Below, piece after piece: positions 1 through 8,023 of a DNA stretch of 29,534 nucleotides. Where the stretch lies: contig CANOBT010000068.1 in the NCBI GenBank assembly GCA_947564305.1, forward strand, positions 1-29,534, read 5' to 3'. The notes below the pieces were generated by a model. That model did no database searches. It was not told the origin of the DNA and worked only from the letters and a program-made list of their open reading frames with translations. The translations under genes were made by a program, and so were the position numbers. Every line of letters begins with the position of its first letter. The stretch's first letter is position 1. Source of the stretch: an uncultured Lachnospiraceae bacterium. Its GTDB lineage: Bacteria; Bacillota_A; Clostridia; Lachnospirales; Lachnospiraceae.

Positions 1-176
1 TCCAATGAGGCTTCAAATTCTTCAGCAGAAGGGAGTTTTAAAGTTTTAAGCATGATGACATCTCCTGAAGTATATGCCACCAGTTTGTCGCCAGTATCAA
101 TCGACAGGCGTTTACGGATACTGACCGGCAAAGAAATTTGACCTTTGGAAGAAACTGTCAATATTTGAGTATTCAT
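1..176 (-). CDS. AbrB/MazE/SpoVT-family DNA-binding protein, C-terminus cut by window edge
   Basis: Reading the minus strand from the ATG at 176 gives 58 codons open to the window edge. The N-terminus (MNTQILTVSSKGQISLPVSI, followed by RKRLSIDTGDKLVAY) is the swapped-hairpin AbrB fold: the SSKGQ..LP..IRK..GI..GD pattern is typical of SpoVT/AbrB-type transcription factors and MazE-like antitoxins. It should bind DNA as a dimer. An AAAGGAG ribosome binding site lies 8-9 bases before the ATG. A sigma-A-like promoter and a perfect palindrome directly upstream suggest self-repression. A toxin partner would lie beyond the window and cannot be seen, so antitoxin versus stand-alone regulator is open. 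Confidence 0.85.
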   Translation of the reverse strand, partial: MNTQILTVSSKGQISLPVSIRKRLSIDTGDKLVAYTSGDVIMLKTLKLPSAEEFEASL

Positions 177-193
177 TTGCGTATGCTCCTTTC

Positions 194-212
194 AAGTAAG
201 AATTTCTTACTT
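194..212. promoter_or_regulatory. Perfect 19-bp palindrome, probable AbrB-type operator
   Basis: Arms AAGTAAGAA and TTCTTACTT around one central base. It sits between the minus-strand -10 box and the start codon of the AbrB-type gene, overlapping the expected transcription start. This is the classic position for an autorepressor site. Assignment to this regulator is inference. Confidence 0.6.
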
Positions 213-214
213 AT

Positions 215-243
215 ATTATGCCATAGTGCCATATAATATGCAA
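215..243 (-). promoter_or_regulatory. Sigma-A-like promoter of the AbrB-type gene
   Basis: On the minus strand TTGCAT (238-243) is followed after exactly 17 bases by CATAAT (215-220), 39 bases before the ATG at 176. The palindrome at 194-212 lies just downstream. The stretch 244-445 holds no gene I can support. Confidence 0.55.
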
Positions 244-445
244 GAAAAATGTTTTTGGCGTGGAAGCTTACATGAAGCATTGGCTAAAACTCAGGATGAG
301 AAAGCCACAAAATACGAGAAAATATTATGTTCAAATTAATTTACCAGACAAGGGGGTTTTTAGCCCAACATCATATGATAAAATATTGCAGTATGAGGAG
401 GGGCTGTTATATCAGTGCAGGAAAAGCAGGATTTCATCCAATCTC

Positions 446-506
446 AATAAAAAGAAACCGTAAGAAAATAATACAAGCAGACTGCACAGTATATTTTCTT
501 ACGGTT
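446..506 (-). terminator. Intrinsic terminator of the ygeX-arcC operon
   Basis: A perfect 15-bp inverted repeat (456-470 AACCGTAAGAAAATA against 492-506) surrounds a 21-base loop. On the minus strand it is followed by the T-rich run TTTCTTTTTATTG, and it starts 26 bases after the arcC stop codon. The stem is AU-rich apart from its CCG base, but the T-run and position make an operon-end terminator likely. Confidence 0.7.
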
Positions 507-532
507 CCTTATTTATTCCTTATCAAAAAATC

Positions 533-1477
533 CTACGCGTGGAACATTGTTCCAGTCTCACCGCGGATCGCATCTCTGGATTTTTCCAGGAGTGTGATCA
601 AAGCGGTACGTCCCGGCTTGGAGGATGCGAAATCAACCGCAGCCTGTACCTTCGGCAGCATGGAGCCAGGTGCGAAATGACCTTCCTTGATATATTGCTC
701 AGCCTCTTCCACAGAAACGTCGCTCAGCCATTTTTCATCCGGTGTTCCGAAATGAAGCGCTACTTTTTCTACAGCCGTCAGGATGATGAGATAATCTGCA
801 TCCAGTTCCTTCGCGATTAAGCAGCTTGCAAAATCCTTGTCAATTACTGCGCTGGCGCCTTTGAGATGGTTTCCCTGTCTCATAACAGGGATTCCGCCGC
901 CGCCGCCTGCGATAACCAGATTTCCGGCATCTACCATAGTACGGATTGTCTCGATTTCCACGATTTCTGCCGGCTTCGGGGAAGCTACCACACGGCGGTA
1001 GCCTCTTCCGGCATCTTCCTTCATAATATAATCAAACTTTTCTTCCATCATCTTTGCCTGCTCAGCATCCACGAATTTTCCGATTGGTTTGGAAGGATTC
1101 TGGAAAGCAGGGTCATTTTCGTCTACACGGACCTGTGTGATCATTGTCGCAACCGGAATACCGGAGATATTGCGGTTCAACAGCTCTTCACGCAATGCAT
1201 TCTGCAGATCGTAGCCGATATAAGCCTGGCTCATTGCAACACATACGGAAAGAGGAGTGTTAGGCTGCTCCAGGTCTTCATGGGTCAACGCAATCATCGC
1301 ATTGTTGATCATGCCTACCTGCGGGCCATTTCCGTGGGATACGACTACTTCGCATCCGTCTTCGATCAGGTCTACGATTGCCTTGGCAGTAATCTTAACG
1401 GCTGCCATCTGTTCCGGCAGGGTATTTCCGAGCGCATTTCCGCCGAGAGCAATTACGATTCTCTTCTTTTTTGCCAT
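533..1477 (-). CDS. arcC: Carbamate kinase
   Basis: 314 aa, the usual size. Catalyses the reversible reaction ADP + carbamoyl phosphate to ATP + carbamate, the ATP-forming last step of carbamoyl-yielding catabolism. Visible family motifs: IALGGNALGN at the N-terminus (phosphate loop of the amino-acid kinase fold), VVSHGNGPQVG around residue 47, the glycine run AGGGGGIPV near residue 190, VIDKDFAS, and GSMLPKVQAA near the C-terminus. Start is the ATG at 1477, with GAGAGG upstream. It is the last gene of the minus-strand operon, 20 bases after ygeW, which would supply carbamoyl phosphate. A terminator follows. Confident in family; the physiological carbamoyl source is inferred. Confidence 0.95.
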   Translation of the reverse strand: MAKKKRIVIALGGNALGNTLPEQMAAVKITAKAIVDLIEDGCEVVVSHGNGPQVGMINNAMIALTHEDLEQPNTPLSVCVAMSQAYIGYDLQNALREELLNRNISGIPVATMITQVRVDENDPAFQNPSKPIGKFVDAEQAKMMEEKFDYIMKEDAGRGYRRVVASPKPAEIVEIETIRTMVDAGNLVIAGGGGGIPVMRQGNHLKGASAVIDKDFASCLIAKELDADYLIILTAVEKVALHFGTPDEKWLSDVSVEEAEQYIKEGHFAPGSMLPKVQAAVDFASSKPGRTALITLLEKSRDAIRGETGTMFHA

Positions 1478-1497
1478 ATCATTTGCCTCTCAATCTC

Positions 1498-2691
1498 TTA
1501 CTTGAAAACTCTTGGAGTTCCATTTTCTTCCAGTTTCTTTAAGATGTCAGCCGGATCAGCAAATTTAGCAAGGAAGATCATAGCAGCGATGATGTATGGC
1601 TTGAAGCTTGCTTCTTTGTACAATGGATCTCTGTAACGGTCAAATACGGATGCGTCAACTTCACCGGTCTCGCAGCTTACGCCCGTGATGTCAGCCGGCA
1701 GACAGTGCATGTAAAGTGCCTTTCCGTCCTTGGTTGTCTTCATAAGCTCTTCGGTACAAGCCCAGTCTTTGTGCTCTGCATTCTGTGCAAGCAGTTCTTT
1801 TTCCAGAGCCTTGATTCCCTCGGTATCGCCGTTTCCATAAAGCTCCGTACGTTTTTCCATTGCAGCAAATGGAGCCCAGCTCTTCGGATATACGATATCA
1901 GCATCTTTGAAAGCTTCTGCCATGTCATTGGTCTTCTTGAAGGAGCCGCCGGACTTCTCAGCGTTCTTAGCAGCAACCTCTTCTACCTCTGGGAATACTT
2001 CGTATCCTTCCGGATGAGCCAGAACAACGTCCATGCCGAAACGAGTCATCAGTCCGATGATTCCCTGTGGTACGGATAATGGCTTGCCATAAGAAGGAGA
2101 GTATGCCCATGTCATAGCCAGCTTTTTGCCCTTCAGATTTTCAACACCGCCGAATTCATGGATAATGTGGAGCATATCTGCCATTGCCTGAGTCGGGTGG
2201 TCGATATCGCACTGCAGATTTACGAGGGTAGGCTTCTGCTCTAAGATGCCGTCCTTATTTCCCTGTGTTACAGCGTCAACAACTTCATGCATGTAAGCAT
2301 TTCCTTTGCCGATATACATATCATCACGGATACCGATAACGTCAGCCATGAAAGAAATCATGTTAGCGGTCTCACGAACAGTTTCACCGTGAGCTACCTG
2401 AGATTTTCCCTCGTCCAAATCCTGAACTTCCAGACCTAACAGGTTACATGCGGAAGCAAAGGAGAAACGGGTACGGGTAGAATTGTCGCGGAACAGGGAG
2501 ATTCCAAGGCCGCTCTCAAATACCTTTGTGGAAATGTTGTTCTCTCTCATAAAACGAAGTGCATCTGCAACGGTAAATACTGCCTCGATTTCATCATCTG
2601 TCTTTTCCCATGTAAGGAAGAAGTCGCCATTGTACATCTCTTTGAAATTTAACGCATTGAGCTTATCGATATAATCCTGTAAAGTTTTCAT
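1498..2691 (-). CDS. ygeW: YgeW-type knotted carbamoyltransferase-like protein
   Basis: 397 aa from the ATG at 2691 (MKTLQDYIDKL), chosen over a longer open frame to 2769 because GGAGG lies just before it and the extension is not family-like. E. coli YgeW is about the same length. It belongs to the aspartate/ornithine carbamoyltransferase superfamily: the carbamoyl-phosphate loop STRTR is at residues 71-75, followed by a QDLDEGKSQVAHGET segment, with HCLPADI near residue 345. The natural acceptor of YgeW is not established; in purine-degrading clusters phosphorolysis of a ureido compound feeding ArcC is the favoured idea (inference). Upstream lies a 174-base gap to ygeY containing an RNA hairpin and a possible secondary promoter, so ygeW-arcC may have partly independent expression. 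Confidence 0.92.
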   Translation of the reverse strand: MKTLQDYIDKLNALNFKEMYNGDFFLTWEKTDDEIEAVFTVADALRFMRENNISTKVFESGLGISLFRDNSTRTRFSFASACNLLGLEVQDLDEGKSQVAHGETVRETANMISFMADVIGIRDDMYIGKGNAYMHEVVDAVTQGNKDGILEQKPTLVNLQCDIDHPTQAMADMLHIIHEFGGVENLKGKKLAMTWAYSPSYGKPLSVPQGIIGLMTRFGMDVVLAHPEGYEVFPEVEEVAAKNAEKSGGSFKKTNDMAEAFKDADIVYPKSWAPFAAMEKRTELYGNGDTEGIKALEKELLAQNAEHKDWACTEELMKTTKDGKALYMHCLPADITGVSCETGEVDASVFDRYRDPLYKEASFKPYIIAAMIFLAKFADPADILKKLEENGTPRVFK

Positions 2692-2757
2692 ATTAGTAAT
2701 CCTCCTGAATTTTTCTGTTTTATTTTTATAATCATGAGTAAAGTTTTTCAATGGATT

Positions 2758-2812
2758 GCCTGCCCACACGCTTCACTGGCAAAGTGATTTTTATGCGTGC
2801 GGCTTTGCAGGT
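2758..2812 (-). other. Nested hairpin in the ygeY-ygeW spacer
   Basis: Three nested pairings: CCTGC/GCAGG outside, CACGC/GCGTG in the middle and CACT/AGTG inside. It lies in the minus-strand transcript between ygeY and ygeW, 66 bases before the ygeW start. No T-run follows, so it is more likely a processing or stability element than a terminator. A weak promoter-like pair follows on the minus strand (TTGAAA, 15-17 bases, TATAAA/TAAAAA). Confidence 0.4.
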
Positions 2813-2865
2813 CAAATCCAATTAAATGGGAAAAATGGATATAGTCTATATTTTTTGAAAATATA

Positions 2866-4173
2866 TTATTTGCAATATTCTGTCGGAAGTGCTGCATAGA
2901 CTGCTGCACATGTTACCAAATCCTGTTTCCAGGTCATTTCGTTCGGAGCATGAGCCTGTGCCTCTGCACCAGGTCCGAAACCGATACATGGGATTCCGTT
3001 TCTTCCCATGATAGAAACACCGTTTGTAGAGAAGGTCCACTTGTCTGTCAAAGGACGTGCCTGACGCATTTCCAGAGTATCCTTTGCACCGATTCTCTGC
3101 TCGCCGTAAAGTCCCTTGTAAGCAGCCTCGAGAGCCTTCGTTACCTTGTGATCCTTCGGGATTGCCCATGTCGGGAAGTAGCATTCAATCTCGTATACAC
3201 ATCCGGTGTAAGATGGACGGTCATAGTTGTACATGGAAACGACTACATCATCGCCATACTTCTTTACGCTTGGCAGAGCGCGGATTTCATCCAGACAGCT
3301 TTCCCATGTCTCGCCGAATGTCATACGGCGGTCAAGAGATACTGCACAGGAATCAGCAACTGCACAGCGGCTTGGTGAAGTATAGAAAATCTGGGAAACA
3401 GTAACAGTACCGCGTCCAAGGAAACGAGCTTCTTCCCAGTCCGGATTATATTTCTCATCTAGCATCTTTACAAGACCTTTGATTTCTGTTCCGTCTTCTG
3501 CGTCATTTTCATTCAATGCACGGATATCCTGCAGGATGTCAGCCATCTTGTAGATTGCATTGTCACCACGCTCCGGAGCGGAACCATGACAGGAAACACC
3601 TTTTACGTCAACACGGATTTCCATACGTCCTCTCTGTCCACGGTAAATTCCACCGTCGGTAGGCTCAGTAGAAACTACGAATTCCGGACGAACTTTGTCT
3701 TCATTGATGATGTACTGCCAGCAGAGTCCGTCACAGTCTTCTTCCTGAACGGTTCCTACAACCATGATTTTGCATCCTTCCGGAATCAGGTTCATATCTT
3801 TCATAATTTTTGCGCCGTATACTGCGGAAACAATACCGCCGCACTGGTCAGACACACCGCGTCCGCCGATTTCAGTCTCATTTTCATAACCTTCATATGG
3901 ATCAAAGTTCCAGTTTTCAATATTTCCGATTCCTACAGTGTCAATATGTGCATCGTAGGCAATGATTCTGTCTCCGGTTCCCATGTAGCCGATAACATTT
4001 CCCTGCGGGTCAATCTGTACTTCATCAAAACCAACCTTCTTCATCTCAGCAGCGATGGTATCAATGTGAGCTTTCTCATCGCAGCTTTCTCCAGGATTTC
4101 TTACGATTGCACGTAAGAACGCGGTCATATCTTTTTCATAGCTCTGTGCAGCTTCTTTGATCTTATCAAACAT
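2866..4173 (-). CDS. ygeY: YgeY-type M20 family metallohydrolase
   Basis: 435 aa; di-zinc M20/M28-type amidohydrolase or peptidase fold. Metal-site signatures are visible: [10 protein letters not shown] (His-x-Asp), [10 protein letters not shown] (bridging Asp), [10 protein letters not shown] (general-base Glu-Glu), VVSTEPT, and a late His in AQAHAPNE. A central dimerisation lid begins near [20 protein letters not shown]. The family is known from selenium and purine-catabolic clusters as YgeY; the substrate has not been firmly settled, and release of 2,3-diaminopropionate from an acylated or ureido precursor is the logical role beside ygeX. Start ATG at 4173, preceded by AGGAGGAGATAAAA. It lies 38 bases after ygeX and is cotranscribed with it. 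Cytoplasmic; no signal peptide. Confidence 0.93.
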   Translation of the reverse strand: MFDKIKEAAQSYEKDMTAFLRAIVRNPGESCDEKAHIDTIAAEMKKVGFDEVQIDPQGNVIGYMGTGDRIIAYDAHIDTVGIGNIENWNFDPYEGYENETEIGGRGVSDQCGGIVSAVYGAKIMKDMNLIPEGCKIMVVGTVQEEDCDGLCWQYIINEDKVRPEFVVSTEPTDGGIYRGQRGRMEIRVDVKGVSCHGSAPERGDNAIYKMADILQDIRALNENDAEDGTEIKGLVKMLDEKYNPDWEEARFLGRGTVTVSQIFYTSPSRCAVADSCAVSLDRRMTFGETWESCLDEIRALPSVKKYGDDVVVSMYNYDRPSYTGCVYEIECYFPTWAIPKDHKVTKALEAAYKGLYGEQRIGAKDTLEMRQARPLTDKWTFSTNGVSIMGRNGIPCIGFGPGAEAQAHAPNEMTWKQDLVTCAAVYAALPTEYCK

Positions 4174-4211
4174 TTTTATCTCCTCCTATATTTCTATTTA
4201 ATCTCTATTTT

Positions 4212-5453
4212 TTATAAATCTGCAAATGGCTCCTTATCTGTACCGCACAATCCCTCCCAGGTGATTTCGCGGTAACGGTCCGGATCTGTGTCTCCTTCAG
4301 AAGACACAAGGAGCACTTCTGAATTTTCGTCTAACTTTAAAGCATCCTTCAACTCTTTGTATTCCGGCTTTGTCATCAGTGCATGTACCAGACCCAGGGT
4401 AACAGAACCTGATTCTCCGGAAATAACCTGCGGGTCTCCTTTCATCGGAGCGCCGTAGATACGTGTGCCGTTTGCGCTTACCCAGTCCGGACAGGAAACG
4501 AAAGCATCTGCATGGTTCCTTAAAATATCCCAGGAAACGGTATTCGCTTCTCCGCATGCAAGACCAGCCATGATGGTAAACATATCGCCTGTTACATCCA
4601 CACGGCTTCCGTCAGCCTGCATTGCTGAGCGGTAGAGACAGTCAGCGGCATTTGCCTCACAGACAACCATCACCGGCGGATTCTCTTTAAAGCGGTTTGC
4701 AAAGAAACCGATGACTGCACCTGCAAGGGAGCCAACACCTGCCTGAATAAAAATATGAGTGGGGCGGCAGCCGTCGTCTGCTAACTGCTTATCTGCTTCC
4801 AGTGCGAGAGTTCCATAACCCTGCATGATCCAAGTAGGAATCTCTTCGTAACCGTCCCAGGCAGTATCCTGAATGATGACGCCGTGTTCCGTGCTTTCTG
4901 CTTCTTTTGCAGCCATGCGGACACATTCATCATAATTCAATTCTTCGATTGTTACGGTTGCATTCTCTTTTGCGATGTTGTTCAACCTGGTCTGAGTCGA
5001 ACCCTTCGGCATTCTTACTACGCATTTCTGGCCAAGTTTATTGGCAGCCCAGGCAACTCCACGCCCATGGTTTCCATCGGTAGCGGTAAAGAATGTCGCC
5101 TGGCCGAATTCCTCACGTAATTTCTCAGAGGTCAGTACATCGTAGGGGATTTCGCTCACGTCCTTGCCGGTCTGCTGTGCAATATATCTGGCAATGGCGT
5201 AGGAACCACCGAGTACTTTAAATGCATTCAAGCCAAAACGATAGGATTCATCTTTTACATAAAGACGTTTCAAACCCAGATGTTCCGCCAGGTTTGATAA
5301 GCGGGTCAAAGGCGTAACTTCATACTGCGGAAAGCTCTTATGGAAACTGTTCGCTTTTGCCATCTCTTCCATGGACATATTCTGAACTTGTTTATCATCG
5401 CTTTTCGCAATATGATTTAGAGTCCATTTTAAATGTTTCTCCGTGCTGCTCAT
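4212..5453 (-). CDS. ygeX: Diaminopropionate ammonia-lyase
   Basis: 413 aa, a PLP enzyme of fold type II. It converts 2,3-diaminopropionate to pyruvate and two ammonia via 2-aminoacrylate. The Schiff-base lysine is in GLNAFKVLGGSYA (Lys79), and the phosphate/substrate loop TDGNHGRGVAWAA carries the catalytic Asp expected of this family. The length matches characterised bacterial enzymes (about 400 aa). Start ATG at 5453 with AAAGGAG 6 bases upstream. It is the first metabolic gene after the YheO-like regulator, 30 bases away, so the regulator and enzyme share a transcript. Functionally linked to ridA in this window, which removes the reactive aminoacrylate. Confidence 0.95.
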   Translation of the reverse strand: MSSTEKHLKWTLNHIAKSDDKQVQNMSMEEMAKANSFHKSFPQYEVTPLTRLSNLAEHLGLKRLYVKDESYRFGLNAFKVLGGSYAIARYIAQQTGKDVSEIPYDVLTSEKLREEFGQATFFTATDGNHGRGVAWAANKLGQKCVVRMPKGSTQTRLNNIAKENATVTIEELNYDECVRMAAKEAESTEHGVIIQDTAWDGYEEIPTWIMQGYGTLALEADKQLADDGCRPTHIFIQAGVGSLAGAVIGFFANRFKENPPVMVVCEANAADCLYRSAMQADGSRVDVTGDMFTIMAGLACGEANTVSWDILRNHADAFVSCPDWVSANGTRIYGAPMKGDPQVISGESGSVTLGLVHALMTKPEYKELKDALKLDENSEVLLVSSEGDTDPDRYREITWEGLCGTDKEPFADL

Positions 5454-5483
5454 TTTTTTCTCCTTTACTGATTTTAAGATTAA

Positions 5484-6122
5484 CTATTTGTTAATGTCTA
5501 CATAACTGTAGAGGGTGTACTTGGAGATATCAAAATATTTTGCTACTTTGTCTCCTGACTTTGTAATAAGAAAGGCGCCTGCATCATTTAGAAAATTAAT
5601 CGCTTTAATCTTATCTTCTTTTGTCATCAGAGGCACGGGGACACCCACCAGTGCCACGGACTGTTCGATCAGCTCATCCAGAAGACCATTGACATCATGG
5701 GTGATGACATGTGGTGAAGCGACAACCTCGTGCTCTTCGCAGCTTACAATGGAATGAACGCCATCTTCTACTGCAAGAAGAGTAGTAATATCAAAATTAA
5801 TAGAAAATATGTAACTGGGGTTCCCGTCATCATCTTTGATATATATGGTGCTTGACTTGAGGGTGCGTCCGTTTTCTGTCCGGGTCAGATAAGCCAGCTT
5901 ATCTTTCAGAGGTCCATTCTCGTGCCGGATCGCATCGAATACGATTCTGGATGGACCGTCTCCGACTTTGCGTCCGGTAAGCCCTCCATTCTCAATATGT
6001 ACGATGGAATGCTCAAGAGAACCGCTGGTTAAATCGTGGATTACAATCTCACAGTTTTTTCCAAACTGTGCCGCGAGTCCGGCTGCAATCTGCTTTAACA
6101 TATCTAACCTGGAAGCAGGCAT
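5484..6122 (-). CDS. YheO-like PAS/HTH transcriptional regulator (paralogue 1)
   Basis: 212 aa from the ATG at 6122 (MPASRLDMLKQ); a GTG three codons earlier overlaps the AAAGGAG site and is rejected. Residues 1-120 form the YheO-like PAS-type ligand domain (CEIVIHDLTSG, ENGGLTGRKVGDGPS, KSSTIYIKDDDGNPSYIFSINFD). The C-terminus (KEDKIKAINFLNDAGAFLITKSGDKVAKYFDISKYTLYSYVDI) is the HTH type that accompanies it. It heads the ygeX-ygeY-ygeW-arcC operon and is divergent from the permease operon, so it probably controls both in response to a purine intermediate (inference). Its relative at 16596-17294 shares the layout. Confidence 0.85.
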   Translation of the reverse strand: MPASRLDMLKQIAAGLAAQFGKNCEIVIHDLTSGSLEHSIVHIENGGLTGRKVGDGPSRIVFDAIRHENGPLKDKLAYLTRTENGRTLKSSTIYIKDDDGNPSYIFSINFDITTLLAVEDGVHSIVSCEEHEVVASPHVITHDVNGLLDELIEQSVALVGVPVPLMTKEDKIKAINFLNDAGAFLITKSGDKVAKYFDISKYTLYSYVDINK

Positions 6123-6178
6123 GTAGATCACTCCTTTCTGATGCTGAAGGTTTTGCTTTTTTGATCTCTCTAGAACTC

Positions 6179-6206
6179 ATCATAACACAAATTTATAAAA
6201 AATCAA
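6179..6206 (-). promoter_or_regulatory. Promoter of the regulator-ygeX-arcC operon
   Basis: On the minus strand TTGATT (6201-6206), 16 bases, then TATGAT (6179-6184), about 57 bases before the start codon at 6122. No better pair was found between here and the gene. Confidence 0.55.
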
Positions 6207-6228
6207 TAGGAAATAACAAAAAATTTTT

Positions 6229-6256
6229 AAGCAACAAAAAAATTTTTATTTTGCTT
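6229..6256. promoter_or_regulatory. Inverted repeat between the divergent promoters, possible operator
   Basis: AAGCAA at 6229-6234 and TTGCTT at 6251-6256 are inverted half-sites 22 bases apart centre to centre (two helical turns), lying between the back-to-back promoters. It could bind a dimeric regulator such as the YheO-like protein next to it. A second small inverted repeat, AGCAT/ATGCT, lies at 6265-6278. Confidence 0.3.
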
Positions 6257-6283
6257 GCCTTTTGAGCATATTGATGCTATTAT
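6255..6283 (+). promoter_or_regulatory. Promoter of the permease-ssnA-ygfK operon
   Basis: TTGCCT (6255-6260), exactly 17 bases, TATTAT (6278-6283). If used, transcription starts near 6290 and the permease mRNA has a leader of about 320 bases. A second possible -10 (TATAAT, 6521-6526) lacks a recognisable -35. Confidence 0.5.
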
Positions 6284-6322
6284 AAAACCAATGGAAGTGA
6301 AAATTGTTTAAAATGTATGAAA

Positions 6323-6428
6323 GCGGCCGAATGGCAGAAAAATTCGTTTAGGACTTTTGCAATAAATTCGGAATGCACTGGCAGATAAGGATTTTATGCC
6401 GGAGGGCTGCCGAAAGTAAGCTTTTTTT
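6323..6428 (+). ncRNA. Candidate three-way-junction leader RNA before the permease operon, class unknown
   Basis: Manual folding gives a closing stem GCGGCC (6323-6328) with GGCTGC (6405-6410); arm 2 GAAT/ATTC (6329-6332/6366-6369) extended by GCAGAA/TTTTGC (6334-6339/6355-6360); arm 3 CTGGCA/TGCCGG (6378-6383/6397-6402). A seven-T run follows at 6422-6428, preceded by a weak AAAG-TAAG-CTTT hairpin. The element is about 35 bases after the predicted transcription start and 180 bases before the permease start. It does not show the purine-riboswitch core sequence. The architecture and position suggest a ligand-sensing or attenuating leader, but no covariation could be tested. The rest of the spacer to 6610 holds only a small CGGA/TCCG hairpin (6455-6466). 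Confidence 0.35.
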
Positions 6429-6610
6429 ATGATCTCTCTGTCACACATTTTGAACGGATGCTTCCGAGTTGCTACTTAATTATAAATGTTCTGAATAGTA
6501 AGTAATCGTTTTGGAACTTTTATAATCTAATAAACAGCGTTTATCATATAGAAAGGATATTTTGAATATTGAATAAAAAATAAAAGAAAAAGGAGGATAA
6601 AAAGGAGAGG

Positions 6611-7969
6611 ATGAGTAAAGAAGCAGCAGGTACAATATCACAGGAGTTATTTAAGCTTGACGGGAAACCATCAGTAGCGCAGGCTGTACCACTGGCACTG
6701 CAGCATGTAGTGGCGATGATTGTAGGATGTGTCACCCCGGCAATTATCGTAGCGGGTGTGGCAGGACTGTCCTCAGAGGATTCCATCATATTAATTCAGG
6801 CGGCGCTTGTGATGTCCGCAATTACGACTTTTATCCAGTTATTCCCTTTGGTCAAGAATGGACCTATTGCAATTGGCTCCGGGCTTCCGGTTATCATGGG
6901 TATCAGTTTTGCCTATGTACCGACCATGCAGGCGATTGCAGGCGACTTTAACATTGCAACAATTTTGGGTGCCCAGATTGTAGGCGGTATTGTTGCGATT
7001 ATTGTAGGAGTCTTTATTAAGCAGATTCGGAGGTTTTTCCCGCCTCTTATCACAGGAACGGTTGTATTTGCCATTGGTCTTTCCCTGTATCCTACGGCGA
7101 TCAACTACATGGCAGGAGGAAGCGGAAGTCCTACTTATGGGGCATGGCAGAACTGGCTGGTAGCGATTATCACATTGATTATTGTTACGGCATTGAACCA
7201 TTATGGAAAGGGGATTTGGAAATTATCTTCCATATTAATAGGAATTGTTGTCGGCTATATCGTGGCATTGGCATTTGGGATGGTTGATTTTTCCTCTGTT
7301 GCATCCGCATCGTTCTTCCAACTGCCGCGTCCGCTGCATTTTGGAATCGAGTTTGAACCTTCATCCTGTGTTGCGATTGGCGTATTGTTTGCCATTAACT
7401 CGATTCAGGCAATTGGCGACTTTTCCGCGACAACAACAGGCGGTATGGACAGGATGCCTACGGATGAAGAGTTGAACGGCGGTATTGTAGCCTATGGTAT
7501 CAGCAATATTTTCTGTGCATTCTTCGGCGGACTGCCGACAGCTACATACAGCCAGAACGTAGGAATCGTAGCATCAACTAAGGTAGTGGCAAAAAGAGTA
7601 TTTGCGTGGGCAGCGGGAATTCTTCTGGTAGCAGGATTGATTCCGAAGTTTTCGTCCATTTTGACGACGATTCCATCCTGCGTGCTTGGAGGAGCTACCG
7701 TATCCGTGTTTGCATCTATTGCAATGACCGGTGTAAAACTGATTACAGCTTCCCCGATGAACTACAGGAATACGACCATTGTAGGCCTTGCAATTGCACT
7801 GGGAATGGGTATCACCCAGGCGAATGCAGCGCTGGCATCTTTCCCGGCATGGGTAACCACAATTTTTGGAAAGTCTCCGGTTGTTTTGGCAACAATCGTG
7901 GCAATCCTTTTGAATCTGGTACTGCCGAAGGATATGGATTTGACAGAATCAGAAAAACATGTGAAGTAA
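6611..7969 (+). CDS. NCS2-family purine (xanthine/urate-type) permease
   Basis: 452 aa with about 12-14 hydrophobic segments; nucleobase:cation symporter-2 (NAT) family. The family signature appears as YSQNVGIVASTKV (QN-x-G-x4-T) near residue 315, and the preceding substrate-site helix reads INSIQAIGDFSATT. Characterised relatives (PbuX, XanQ, UacT) carry xanthine or urate; which one is used here cannot be told from sequence. Start ATG at 6611 follows AAGGAGAGG directly, with a second GGAGG ten bases earlier. First gene of the plus-strand operon, so uptake is coupled to the SsnA, YgfK and dehydrogenase genes after it. Imported purine is the likely entry substrate of the island. Confidence 0.93.
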   Translation: MSKEAAGTISQELFKLDGKPSVAQAVPLALQHVVAMIVGCVTPAIIVAGVAGLSSEDSIILIQAALVMSAITTFIQLFPLVKNGPIAIGSGLPVIMGISFAYVPTMQAIAGDFNIATILGAQIVGGIVAIIVGVFIKQIRRFFPPLITGTVVFAIGLSLYPTAINYMAGGSGSPTYGAWQNWLVAIITLIIVTALNHYGKGIWKLSSILIGIVVGYIVALAFGMVDFSSVASASFFQLPRPLHFGIEFEPSSCVAIGVLFAINSIQAIGDFSATTTGGMDRMPTDEELNGGIVAYGISNIFCAFFGGLPTATYSQNVGIVASTKVVAKRVFAWAAGILLVAGLIPKFSSILTTIPSCVLGGATVSVFASIAMTGVKLITASPMNYRNTTIVGLAIALGMGITQANAALASFPAWVTTIFGKSPVVLATIVAILLNLVLPKDMDLTESEKHVK

Positions 7970-8023
7970 AACAAACCATAAAATAGATGAAAAAAATAAA
8001 AAAGAAAAAAAGGAGGCGGTAAC

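Noticed and set aside
238..463. Small plus-strand ORFs (34 codons from 238, 67 codons from 260) in the left spacer
   Set aside because: No ribosome binding sites, no recognisable similarity, and they run into the terminator hairpin of the opposite-strand operon.
866..1636. 256-codon plus-strand ORF opposite arcC
   Set aside because: It is the reverse-strand shadow of arcC/ygeW, lacks a ribosome binding site, and has Cys/His-rich composition typical of antisense frames.
6290..6610. Classic purine (guanine/adenine) riboswitch before the permease
   Set aside because: The conserved J2/3 core (UUUCUACC-like) and paired loop sequences are absent; only an unclassified fold is supported.
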